A stretch of DNA of 10,335 bases. Source: an uncultured bacterium. GTDB taxonomy: Bacteria; Bipolaricaulota; Bipolaricaulia; UBA7950; UBA9294. How positions within the stretch are numbered: position 1 is the stretch's first letter; every line of letters starts with the position of its first letter. The stretch lies in NCBI GenBank assembly GCA_903859225.1, contig CAIOLV010000062.1:1-10335 (forward strand). Direction: 5' to 3'. The position numbers and the translations under genes are program-made. This document shows positions 1 through 5,729 of the stretch, in pieces. A model generated the notes under the pieces. It saw only the letters and a program-made list of their open reading frames with translations. It had not been told where the DNA came from and did no database searches.

Positions 1-1
1 G

Positions 2-58
2 TTCGTCACCCAGATGGAGCCCTCGCCGGCCGTCGCTCCGATCGGAGGCGGCGGGTGA
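2..58 (+). CDS. 3' end of an upstream gene (partial, hypothetical)
   Basis: The second forward frame is open from the window edge and ends at TGA 56-58. It encodes only 18 residues, FVTQMEPSPAVAPIGGGG. Its stop overlaps the GTG start of the MATE gene in the arrangement GTGA, a common sign of translational coupling in operons. The visible tail is Pro/Ala-rich and ends in four glycines; no domain can be recognised. It is called a gene end because of the overlap geometry and because the MATE ribosome-binding site lies inside it. The open frame could be chance over so short a distance. Confidence 0.45.
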   Translation, partial: FVTQMEPSPAVAPIGGGG

Positions 59-1419
59 GCCTCCCGTCGTTCCTGCGTCCCTTCGTCGTCCGCCGCGAGC
101 CGGCGAAACGCGTCTCTGAGCTCGCGGTCCCCGTGATCCTCGGATCCGTGTCCTATACGCTGTTGAGCGCGGTCGACACCATCATGCTCGGGCGCCTCGG
201 CGAGGCTCCGCTTGGAGCCTCGGGGATCGCCGGAGTGTTCTTCTTCGCCATCGTGTTCGCCCTCGGGTCCGTGTCAGTCGGCGTCCAGGTTCTGACCGCG
301 CGGCGATTCGGCGAGGGGGAACTGACGCACTGTGGCGACGTGTTGCGTGCCGGCCTCATCCTCTCGGTCGCCGTCGGGCTCCCCCTCTCGGTCGCCGCCC
401 CGTGGATCGCCAAGTTCGCGGCGCCTCTTCTCTCGCGCGACCCGCTCGTCGCCCGGCTCGGCGCCGACTACCTCGAGTTCCGCCTCTACGGAGCCGCCTT
501 CTCGTTCCTCGGATGGACGTACGCCGCCTTCTTCGCCGGAATCGGGCGGACGCGCTATCAGTTGCAGAGCTCGATCATCGTCACGGTCGTGAACGTCGTC
601 CTCGACTATGGGCTGATCTTCGGGCGCCTCGGCATGCCGCGCATGGAGGTGGCGGGCGCCGCGCTCGCCTCGACGCTGGCCATCGCCGCGGGGGTCGCAT
701 ACTACTTCGCCGTTTCCCTCACGGCGCGGATTCGTCGCGAGTTCGCGCCGTACCGCGGGCGCGTGGCGCTCGCGGCGTGGATTCGCCCCATTCTCCGGCT
801 CTCGTCGCCCATCGCCGCGCAACGAGTGATGTCGCATGGGAGCTGGTTTGCCTTCTTCTTCGTCGTATCCCGCATCGGGACGGTCGAGCTCGCGGCGACG
901 AACGTCATTCGGTCCATCTACTCGCTGACGATTATGCTCGCCGCCGGCATGGGTACGGCCGCATCGTCGCTTGTAGGGCAAAGCCTGGGAGCCGGGCGCC
1001 CCGACGACGCCGAGCGCTACGCGTGGGAGGCGACGCGGCTTGCGGCGTATACCATGGGCGTGATGGGACTTCTCTTCATCCTCGCGCCCGGCGCGCTGTT
1101 GCGCGTGTACACAGCGGAGCCCACCGTCATCGCCGCCGGGAGAGGTCCGCTCTTCTGGCTTGGGTTCGTGCAGGTCTTCGCCGGCGCGGCCCTCGTCCTG
1201 TCGCAGTCGTTGCAGGGCGCGGGGAACACGAGATTCGTCTTCTGGACAGAGTTCTGCGTCTGCGTCTTCGTCTATTTGCCCACGGTCTATCTGCTCGGGC
1301 TGCGAACGTCGCTCGGGCTTTCCGGCGCGTGGGTCGGCGAGTACGTGTACTGGACGATCCTGTCCCTCGTCATGGCGCTGAAGTTTCGCGACGGCGCGTG
1401 GAAGCACATCCGGGTCTAG
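55..1419 (+). CDS. MATE family multidrug/toxin efflux transporter
   Basis: A 454-residue inner-membrane antiporter of the MATE (NorM/DinF-like) family, which exports organic cations or metabolites using a Na+ or H+ gradient. Length and hydrophobic pattern fit twelve membrane helices in two six-helix lobes. Family-typical segments are visible: the first-helix stretch around V40-D41 to G49 (VDTIMLGRLG), N180-G190 (NVVLDYGLIFG), GAALAS at 201-206, the start of the second lobe with S304-L305-V306-G307-Q308 then GAGRPDDAER, and GAGNTRF at 388-394. The start is GTG at 55, chosen because GGAGG at 44-48 lies six bases upstream. It overlaps the stop of the preceding frame, so it is probably distal in an operon entering from the left. 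Substrate and coupling ion cannot be told from sequence. Confidence 0.95.
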   Translation: MSLPSFLRPFVVRREPAKRVSELAVPVILGSVSYTLLSAVDTIMLGRLGEAPLGASGIAGVFFFAIVFALGSVSVGVQVLTARRFGEGELTHCGDVLRAGLILSVAVGLPLSVAAPWIAKFAAPLLSRDPLVARLGADYLEFRLYGAAFSFLGWTYAAFFAGIGRTRYQLQSSIIVTVVNVVLDYGLIFGRLGMPRMEVAGAALASTLAIAAGVAYYFAVSLTARIRREFAPYRGRVALAAWIRPILRLSSPIAAQRVMSHGSWFAFFFVVSRIGTVELAATNVIRSIYSLTIMLAAGMGTAASSLVGQSLGAGRPDDAERYAWEATRLAAYTMGVMGLLFILAPGALLRVYTAEPTVIAAGRGPLFWLGFVQVFAGAALVLSQSLQGAGNTRFVFWTEFCVCVFVYLPTVYLLGLRTSLGLSGAWVGEYVYWTILSLVMALKFRDGAWKHIRV

Positions 1420-1518
1420 CCTGTCCAGCGCCAGAATCGTGTTGACGCATCGGTTCCTCCCACGCACTCACACGTGCGGTGCCTCTGCAGTCTCGCGCCG
1501 CGAACGACAAGCCGACTC

Positions 1519-1557
1519 ACCGCAGAGAGCGCAGAGGGCGCAGAGAACGCACAGAGG
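1519..1557. repeat. 9-nt periodic CGCAGAGNN repeat block
   Basis: Four successive near-copies of a 9-base unit start at 1521, 1530, 1539 and 1548 (CGCAGAGAG, CGCAGAGGG, CGCAGAGAA, CGCACAGAG). They are introduced by TCACCGCAGAG, which is also found at 10248-10258. A degenerate inverted copy lies at 1650-1668: its reverse complement matches 16 of 19 bases of 1520-1538. That gives the block the look of an approximately 150-bp element with related inverted ends. CGCAGAG-type intergenic repeats are, from general experience, widespread in GC-rich and metagenomic genomes; their function is unknown. Confidence 0.7.
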
Positions 1558-1649
1558 AACGGCAGACCACGAAACCTCTTCTCAAGTGAGCCGGCTGAAC
1601 CCTGGACAGCAGCCGATGGCTCGAAGGGCCGCGCAATCCGCGGAGCAGC

Positions 1650-1668
1650 CCCTCGGCGCTCTCCGCAG
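1650..1668. repeat. Degenerate inverted copy of the CGCAGAG repeat
   Basis: The reverse complement of this stretch, CTGCGGAGAGCGCCGAGGG, differs from 1520-1538 (CCGCAGAGAGCGCAGAGGG) at three of 19 positions. Together the two could be the ends of a small non-autonomous element. The low-complexity motif makes chance similarity possible. Confidence 0.4.
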
Positions 1669-1720
1669 TCGTCGACGAGTCCGTGAAGAGCGCACAGTCT
1701 AGGCGCGCACTTGGAGCTGC

Positions 1721-2365
1721 CTACTCCGCAGCGATGAAGGCGGAGATCCCGTCGAGCACGGCGGTGGCGATCCGCGCCTGAAATGCTGGATCCTCGAGAG
1801 CACGGGTGTCCGCTTTCTCCGTCAGGAACCCCATCTCCACCAGGGCCGCGGGCATCGCTGCGCGCGCAATGTAGAGCGAAGCCGAACGTACGCCGCGGTC
1901 CTTCGATGCCGTCGCCCAAACCACCTTCGGCTGGAGCGCCTCCGCCAAGCGCTCGCTACCGTCCGCGTCGTGGGCGCCTTGTGCAACGTAGGTTTCGACA
2001 CCGCGCGCCGACGCGTCGGGGGCTGAGTTCGCGTGCAAGCTGACGTAGACGGCCGCGTGGACCTCGCGGGCCCGCGCGATGCGATCGGTCAGCTCCACGT
2101 AGCGGTCGTCCACACGGGTGAGCACGATGTTCAGATTCGGGTAGCGCACGGCCTGGAGCGCGATACTGCGCGCGACGGCAAGGGTGATGTCCTTCTCGAC
2201 GCTGCTGAGGCATCCGAGGGCGCCGGGGTCTTCCCCGCCGTGCCCGGCGTCGATGACGACCACGACCGGAGCCTTGCCGACCGGTCCCCCGCCGCCGATG
2301 GCGACGGAGCCGAAAAGAATCCCAATCAGGCTGATGACGACGGCGACGCGGTACGGCCCTCTCAC
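1721..2365 (-). CDS. N-acetylmuramoyl-L-alanine amidase (Amidase_3 family)
   Basis: A 214-residue zinc amidase that cleaves the bond between N-acetylmuramic acid and the L-Ala of the peptide stem, acting outside the cytoplasmic membrane in murein turnover or cell separation. A hydrophobic segment at about residues 7-26 serves as signal or anchor. The rest is the Amidase_3 (AmiC/CwlC-like) domain with all expected residues: zinc ligands H42 (IDAGHGGEDPG), E57 (SSVEKDITL) and H111 (SLHANS), and catalytic E177 (ALVEMGFLT). There is no SPOR, LysM or AMIN domain, so localisation would rest on the N-terminus. The frame stays open to 2599, but the start is taken as GTG 2365: AGGAGG at 2375-2380 lies nine bases upstream, and the extension would overlap the upstream gene and is Arg/Cys-rich. 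It lies 121 bp downstream of the 2487-2933 gene on the same strand, possibly in one transcript. Confidence 0.93.
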   Translation of the reverse strand: MRGPYRVAVVISLIGILFGSVAIGGGGPVGKAPVVVVIDAGHGGEDPGALGCLSSVEKDITLAVARSIALQAVRYPNLNIVLTRVDDRYVELTDRIARAREVHAAVYVSLHANSAPDASARGVETYVAQGAHDADGSERLAEALQPKVVWATASKDRGVRSASLYIARAAMPAALVEMGFLTEKADTRALEDPAFQARIATAVLDGISAFIAAE

Positions 2366-2374
2366 TCCCCGGTT

Positions 2375-2380
2375 CCTCCT
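2375..2380 (-). promoter_or_regulatory. Shine-Dalgarno deciding the amidase start
   Basis: On the minus strand this reads AGGAGG, nine bases before GTG 2365. It selects the GTG start over the longer open frame reaching 2599 and gives a protein that begins immediately before its signal/anchor helix. Confidence 0.75.
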
Positions 2381-2486
2381 TGCGCTGGCGAGCAGAGTAC
2401 CCGACTCGCCGACGCCCGCGACGGCCGCTGTGCGCCGGCAAGGCGACATTTGGGGCGGCGATCCCGCCTCGATGTCCTTCCCGCTC

Positions 2487-2933
2487 CTAGTCCGCCGCAC
2501 GCCGCTCGCGCACCAGCCGGCGCAGTTCCTCGACTCGTCGCAGTCGCTCGGCGTCCTGCTCTGCGCGCAGAGCGCCGTCGCGCTCCGCGAGCGCCGCAAG
2601 GCGCGCGTCGTCGTCCACCGCGTCCGCGTCGCCGAACCACCGCTCGACGAAGTCGGCCAGACCCGCCTCGATCCTCACGATGTGGTGGTGGCGGGCGAAC
2701 GCGCGGGCGTTCACTCGCGCCCGGAGGCCGTCCGCGTACTCGACGCTCAGGTAGATCGTGCCGCGGTCGTCCGGGAGATCCGATCTCCCTTCCCAGCGGA
2801 CGTCCCTAACGAGCCCCTCGCCCCAGCGCTCGTCGTCGGGCACGACGGCGCAACCACGTAGTGCCCGCCATCGTGGAAGATCGCCGGCCGCGAACCGAGA
2901 GAACAGATCGGCAGGAACGTCCTTCGCCTCCAT
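2487..2933 (-). CDS. Hypothetical protein with possible Tudor/SH3-like barrel and charged C-terminal helix
   Basis: A 148-residue soluble, probably cytoplasmic protein that I do not recognise. Residues about 27-75 read as a small beta barrel (CAVVPDDERWGEGLVRDVRW, then IYLSVEYADGLRARV). The layout of a 'WGEGLV' turn followed by 'V.Y.DG' resembles the Tudor-like C-terminal domain of UvrD/PcrA helicases and DUF3553 proteins; this is a weak pattern resemblance only. A His-rich patch H82-H84 follows, then an amphipathic segment (FVERWFG, 95-101), and residues 107-148 are highly charged and helical, likely coiled coil. The start is uncertain: ATG 2933 has AGGGGG eleven bases upstream, while an in-frame ATG at 2963 is also possible. 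Frames further upstream are Arg-rich and look non-coding. It lies first in a possible two-gene transcript with the amidase, which does not reveal its role. Confidence 0.65.
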   Translation of the reverse strand: MEAKDVPADLFSRFAAGDLPRWRALRGCAVVPDDERWGEGLVRDVRWEGRSDLPDDRGTIYLSVEYADGLRARVNARAFARHHHIVRIEAGLADFVERWFGDADAVDDDARLAALAERDGALRAEQDAERLRRVEELRRLVRERRAAD

Positions 2934-3112
2934 CGTGCGCGCCACCCCCTGTGTCGGCGCCATCCTAGCCAACCCCGTCCGACTCCGCCAGCCACGCCCG
3001 GCCGGTGTCTGCCCTGCCGCCCGGTCGTTCGTCGCTCTCCGTCCGGCCATCTGGGCGCCCGCTGCTCCGTGCAGGCCGCTAGTCTGTCCTGGTGAAGAAG
3101 GGAGTGTCCGTG
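2934..3112. promoter_or_regulatory. Divergent intergenic region (hypothetical gene / PKD lipoprotein 1)
   Basis: A 179-bp divergent gap that must contain promoters for both flanking genes. On the plus strand TAGTCT at 3080-3085 is a poor -10 candidate with no good -35 at the right distance. No confident promoter, operator or palindrome is visible. Confidence 0.4.
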
Positions 3113-3769
3113 ATGCTGGAGCGCGCTCGCATGCCAATCCTCGTCGTTGCCGTCCTCGCGTCCCTCGCCCTCGGCGGCTGCAGCCTGTCGCCAAGCGGCG
3201 GCCGAGCCCCACATCCCGCGATCGACGCAAGTCGCCTGAGCGGCCCTGCGCCTCTCACGGTAACCTTCGACGCGTCAGACTCCACGGACGATGGCGAGAT
3301 CGTTGACTACGAGTGGACGTTCGACGGTGAGCTCTCGACGACGCGCGGCGCGCGCTGCGATCACACGTTCCGCACGCCGGGCACGCGCGAGGTCGTGCTG
3401 ACCGTGACCGACAACGACGGAAATGCCGCCTCGGCGCGCGTCGACATCGGTGTCGACAACTCGCCTCCCGTAGCCAGTTTCCACCTGTCCGACGACGCGC
3501 CGGACATCAACGAGTGGATGACCGTCGACGGCTCGGGATCCTACGACCCGGAAGGGTCGGACATCGAGTTCATCTGGTCGTTCGGCGACGGCGGCATGGC
3601 CAAAGGTCCGACAGCAGGCCACGCCTACACATCCGAAGGCTCGTACACCGTAACCCTGACCGTGCGCGACGCCGCCGGGGGCGAGGCCGTCGTCCGCCAT
3701 GACGTGCGTGTCCATCGAGCGACCCCGGGCGGCGGATGCTCTGGCGGCGGCCCCATCGTGCTCTTCTAG
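3113..3769 (+). CDS. PKD-domain lipoprotein 1
   Basis: A 218-residue exported lipoprotein. The N-terminus has Arg residues, a hydrophobic core (PILVVAVLASLAL) and a lipobox LGGC with Cys23 as the predicted acylated residue. Two PKD immunoglobulin-like domains follow: about 35-110 (PLTVTFDASDSTDDGEIVDYEWTF...DHTF...VVLTVTDNDG) and 113-201 (PPVASFHLSDD...YDPEGSDIEFIWSFGDG...HAYTSEGSYTVTLTVRD). The W-x-FGDG, H-x-Y/F and G-x-Y/R-x-V-x-LTV hallmarks are present, though domain 1 has FDGE instead of FGDG. PKD domains usually mediate protein or polysaccharide contacts at the cell surface. The C-terminus is odd: GGGCSGGGPIVLF. The start ATG 3113 has AAGGGAG at 3098-3104 eight bases upstream; in-frame GTGs at 3092, 3104 and 3110 and an ATG at 3131 are alternatives. 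Its stop overlaps that of the convergent SagB-type gene. Related to the lipoprotein at 9484. Confidence 0.9.
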   Translation: MLERARMPILVVAVLASLALGGCSLSPSGGRAPHPAIDASRLSGPAPLTVTFDASDSTDDGEIVDYEWTFDGELSTTRGARCDHTFRTPGTREVVLTVTDNDGNAASARVDIGVDNSPPVASFHLSDDAPDINEWMTVDGSGSYDPEGSDIEFIWSFGDGGMAKGPTAGHAYTSEGSYTVTLTVRDAAGGEAVVRHDVRVHRATPGGGCSGGGPIVLF

Positions 3770-4509
3770 GCCAGGATCGTTCTCTTTCCCACGCTGGCGA
3801 GATAGATGACGAACCGCTCCGCCCCATCAAGGTGGAGAAGCGCATTCACCGCCGCATCGTCGTAGGCGCCGATGGCGCAGGCTCCCGCCCCGATCGCCTC
3901 GCAGGCGAGGTAGAGGTTCTGGCAGACGTGGCCCGCATCCAGGTAGAGGTAGCGGTAACCGCGCTCGCCGTAGCGCCACGTCATCCGCTCCCGCACGGCA
4001 ACCCAGACGAACGTCACCGCGGCGTTCTCGATCGCCTTCTGACCGAGGCAGGAACCCGCCAGTTCGCTCGACGTGACGGAGAAGGACGGCGCGGCGAGCA
4101 GCCGGTGCTCCACCGCGAGGTACTGGTACAGGCCTGCGGGAAGACCGGCGACGCGGTTGACCAGGAGGAGTGTCTCGAACGCATGCCGCGCTCCAGCTGA
4201 CGGCACGGTCCGGAACGTCGCCTTCTCTTCCCAGACTCGGTCCACGCCCTGCGTCGCCCAGAGAAGAGCCGAAAGCTCCGCGAGGGACAAAGGCGCGTCG
4301 GAGTACTCGCGCAGGCTGCGACGCGAGCGCATCGCGCTCGAGAGGGGCGTCTTACCCCACGCCACGTCGACGCTCGGCAGATCGATCTCCCGGCCGTCGA
4401 GAAGCCGCAGCTCGAGAGGCGGCATCGGGGCGCCTCGTTTCTGGTCCGAGACTCCGAGACGCGCAATGGCCGTCTCAGCCTGGAACTTCTGTCCGATCGT
4501 CTCCGACAT
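3766..4509 (-). CDS. SagB-type dehydrogenase (nitroreductase-fold flavoprotein)
   Basis: A 247-residue, probably FMN-dependent oxidoreductase of the SagB/ThcOx branch of the nitroreductase family. In RiPP clusters such enzymes oxidise azolines to azoles; stand-alone members are of unknown substrate. Visible family elements are the FMN-contacting SRRSLREYSDAPLSLAELSALLWATQG at 62-88 (Arg63, Arg64, Arg67), PSAGARHAFE at 103-112, GLYQY at 126-130, and the C-terminal flavin/dimer segment YLYLDAGHVCQNLYLACEAIG at 187-207 then G208-A-G-A-C211. It is a full-length single-domain form with no signal peptide. ATG 4509 is well supported by GGAGG at 4518-4522, eight bases upstream. No YcaO cyclodehydratase, E1-like partner or clear precursor gene is in the window, so a thiazole/oxazole RiPP role is not supported here. 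Its upstream side carries the palindromic array at 4571-4826. Confidence 0.92.
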   Translation of the reverse strand: MSETIGQKFQAETAIARLGVSDQKRGAPMPPLELRLLDGREIDLPSVDVAWGKTPLSSAMRSRRSLREYSDAPLSLAELSALLWATQGVDRVWEEKATFRTVPSAGARHAFETLLLVNRVAGLPAGLYQYLAVEHRLLAAPSFSVTSSELAGSCLGQKAIENAAVTFVWVAVRERMTWRYGERGYRYLYLDAGHVCQNLYLACEAIGAGACAIGAYDDAAVNALLHLDGAERFVIYLASVGKRTILA

Positions 4510-4570
4510 GGAAGCCTCCTCCGCGAGCCGCAGGACGCCCGCGCGGTCACTTCGCCGCAGGGTTCAGTGC

Positions 4571-4826
4571 AGCCCAGACCGCGCCGTCCCCAGCACGGTC
4601 CAGGGTACCTGTACCGCGCAGTCTCATCGCGCGGTTCAGGGAGCCAAGTCGAGCCAGCTTCCCCGCTCGGCTTGACGAACCCATACCGCGCAGTCTCATC
4701 GCGCGATTCGGCGCAGCCATACCGCGCCGCCCCAGCGCGGTTCAGGGCACCTATACCGCGCCAGTCTCATCGCGCGGTTCAGGGAGCCAAGTCGAGCAGC
4801 TTCCCCCTCGGCTTGGCGAACCTATA
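4571..4826. repeat. Tandem array of ~35-nt imperfect palindromes (two ~142-nt higher-order units)
   Basis: Five M-type palindromes have left arms ACCGCGC beginning at 4578, 4613, 4685, 4721 and 4755. In 4613, 4685 and 4755 the loop is AGTCTCATC and in 4578 and 4721 it is C-rich; the right arm is GCGCGGT, with one mismatch in 4578 and 4685. After the second and fifth comes a different hairpin H, with arms CAAGTCGAGC 4645-4654 / GCTCGGCTTG 4665-4674 and GCCAAGTCGAG 4786-4796 / CTCGGCTTGGC 4807-4817, both with loop CAGCTTCCCC. Unit spacing is 34-37 nt throughout. The M-M-H block is repeated at an offset of 141-143 nt with only a handful of differences. The flank at 4540-4570 looks like a decayed further M unit. 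There are no unique spacers, so this is not a CRISPR. It could be a tandemly amplified REP-like element, a structured leader, or a protein-binding array. Confidence 0.85.
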
Positions 4827-4964
4827 CTAGGAAGACGCGACGGCCTCCGCAACCCGTGGCGCAACTAGCGCTCGCCGGATACGGCCCGGGACACACGAGG
4901 TTGGGTCGCCACCGGGCTGCACGATCATCGGGCGTGGCCTCCGGCCGGCAGATGGACGAGACCG

Positions 4965-4994
4965 TTGGAGTGCCTCACACCTGCGGAGTACGAT
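4965..4994 (+). promoter_or_regulatory. Weak candidate promoter for the zinc-ribbon protein gene
   Basis: TTGGAG (4965-4970) is followed after 18 bases by TACGAT (4989-4994), a 3/6 and 4/6 match to sigma-70 boxes, about 30 bases before GTG 5026. The lineage's consensus is unknown. Confidence 0.2.
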
Positions 4995-5012
4995 GATCTC
5001 CTGCGAGATGCG

Positions 5013-5020
5013 AAAGGAGG
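5013..5020 (+). promoter_or_regulatory. Strong Shine-Dalgarno deciding the zinc-ribbon protein start
   Basis: AAAGGAGG lies five bases before GTG 5026. It favours that start over in-frame ATG 4993 and ATG 5008, and places the N-terminus just before the membrane helix. Confidence 0.8.
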
Positions 5021-5025
5021 CATCA

Positions 5026-5385
5026 GTGGATCGCACACTGCGCATCGTCGCCATTGTGGCCGTCGTGGGGTTGCTCGCCGCCATCATGGTCTTTCTCGTG
5101 TCGATCAGTCGGAACGGGATCCACATCGAGTACTCCGGAGACGTGCGCGTCATCGGCATGCCGCAGGAGATTGCGCTCCGCCTCGCGGAGCCGGTCACGT
5201 TGACCATGCCCGACGGAGCGAAGCTCACGGCGACTGTCTCGGGCGCCCAGAGCGCGCCGGTGGCGCTCGCCTTCTCCGACATCCTCTGTCCAGAATGCGG
5301 CGGCTCGATGCTGCCGGTGCGGTTCAATGTCCTCACCGGGAAGATCGACTGGGCCTGTCCGCGCTGCGGCGCCAAGGGACCGTAG
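5026..5385 (+). CDS. Small membrane-anchored protein with C-terminal zinc-ribbon-like CxxC pair
   Basis: A 119-residue protein of unknown function. Residues about 5-27 form one hydrophobic helix (LRIVAIVAVVGLLAAIMVFLVSI) preceded by D2 and R3. A beta-rich middle follows, about 30-84 (IHIEYSGDVRVIG...EPVTLTMPDGAKLTATVSG). Then come two CxxC pairs, C88-x2-C91 (CPECGG) and C111-x2-C114 (CPRCGAKG), 19 residues apart, a classic zinc-ribbon spacing. Charge bias around the helix is slight, so the side of the membrane holding the Cys domain is uncertain; a simple signal-anchor reading puts it outside. It would then be an extracytoplasmic zinc site or a redox-active Cys cluster. The start is set by AAAGGAGG at 5013-5020. 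It is monocistronic by position, with hairpins 92 bp downstream. Confidence 0.85.
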   Translation: MDRTLRIVAIVAVVGLLAAIMVFLVSISRNGIHIEYSGDVRVIGMPQEIALRLAEPVTLTMPDGAKLTATVSGAQSAPVALAFSDILCPECGGSMLPVRFNVLTGKIDWACPRCGAKGP

Positions 5386-5476
5386 CCCGTCCCATCTCGG
5401 AGTCGCGGCTGCGTCCACATGCCATCGCACACGCAAGACAGAGACCCACACCGCAGAGGCCTGCTCCGCGGACGCA

Positions 5477-5503
5477 TCTAGCCATTCCTTTGGAATGGCT
5501 AGA
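5477..5503. repeat. Perfect 12-bp palindrome with 3-nt loop
   Basis: Arm TCTAGCCATTCC (5477-5488), loop TTT, arm GGAATGGCTAGA (5492-5503), with no mismatches. It is AT-richer than its surroundings and directly abuts the GC-rich hairpin at 5505. It probably forms part of a two-way transcription end for the convergent genes, but it could be an operator. Confidence 0.8.
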
Positions 5504-5504
5504 A

Positions 5505-5529
5505 AGAAGGGGCCCTTGCGGGCCCTTCT
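5505..5529. terminator. Bidirectional rho-independent-type terminator candidate
   Basis: Arm AGAAGGGGCCC (5505-5515), loop TTGC, arm GGGCCCTTCT (5520-5529): ten base pairs with one bulged G. It is flanked by AGAAA on the left and CCTCTC on the right, so neither strand has a full U-tract. Its position between convergent genes, on top of the palindrome at 5477-5503, supports two-way termination. Confidence 0.6.
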
Positions 5530-5729
5530 CCTCTCGTGGTCTTCGATGACAGTCGGCCACGTGGCCCTTTGAGTCACCGGTTGCTGGTCAGGGACCGGCC
5601 GGCGCACTTAAGAAGAGGCTCCGTGGTCTGCCGTTCCTCTCTGCACGCTCCAGGTGTCAAGGCGCTCCGAAGGAGCGGCCACGCGCTCTACGGTTGCGGA
5701 TTGCCGATTGCGCTGTGAGACGGGACACC

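Larger units (their letters stand above)
1420..1720. other. Convergent intergenic region with repeat element
   Basis: A 301-bp gap between the convergent MATE and amidase genes. It holds a 9-nt-periodic repeat (1519-1557) and a degenerate inverted copy of it (1650-1668). Open frames across it are made of repeat-derived Glu/Ala/Arg/Gln runs and look non-coding. I see no convincing hairpin-plus-U-tract terminator; the best short stem is CCGCG/CGCGG around 1629-1643, which is weak. Confidence 0.6.
4510..5025. other. Divergent intergenic region carrying a palindrome array
   Basis: A 516-bp gap between the SagB-type gene (-) and the zinc-ribbon protein gene (+). It should contain both promoters. 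About half of it is the tandem hairpin array (4571-4826). The remainder, 4829-4960, shows no repeat, RNA gene or convincing reading frame. Open frames through it cross the repeats and look spurious (Arg/Ser/Pro-rich). Confidence 0.6.
5386..5729. other. Convergent intergenic region with two hairpins
   Basis: A 344-bp gap between convergent genes. It contains a solitary ACCGCAGAG motif (5450-5458), a perfect 12-bp palindrome (5477-5503), a terminator-like hairpin (5505-5529), and a small direct repeat GCGGATTGCCGATTGC near 5696-5711. From 5540 to 5690 I see nothing specific. Confidence 0.6.

Noticed and set aside
274..1467. 397-codon open frame antisense to the MATE gene
   Set aside because: It is rich in Arg, Glu, Gly and Asp with no domain. 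It is the expected shadow of a GC-rich gene whose sense product is a clear MATE protein.
1439..1702. Small coding gene across the repeat block
   Set aside because: The open frames encode repeat-derived PQRAQRAQRT or TAESAEGAEN-type runs and have no ribosome-binding site. Such runs come from the CGCAGAG repeat itself.
2366..2599. Longer N-terminus for the amidase
   Set aside because: It would overlap the upstream gene, is Cys/Arg/Ser-rich without a fold, and ignores the AGGAGG site just before GTG 2365.
3766..4509. Thiazole/oxazole RiPP cluster built around SagB
   Set aside because: No YcaO, E1-like partner, protease or transporter pair is adjacent, and no convincing precursor is seen. The Cys/Gly-rich frame at 10161-10220 is about 5.7 kb away and has no ribosome-binding site.
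4612..4645. tRNA T-arm (GGTTCAGGG-like sequence)
   Set aside because: GGTTCAGGG recurs only as part of the palindrome array. No acceptor stem, anticodon arm or CCA-adjacent pairing fits around it.
4571..4826. CRISPR array
   Set aside because: Spacing near 35 nt invites the idea, but the whole period is repeat, with no unique spacers between copies and no cas genes nearby. The array alternates two hairpin types.
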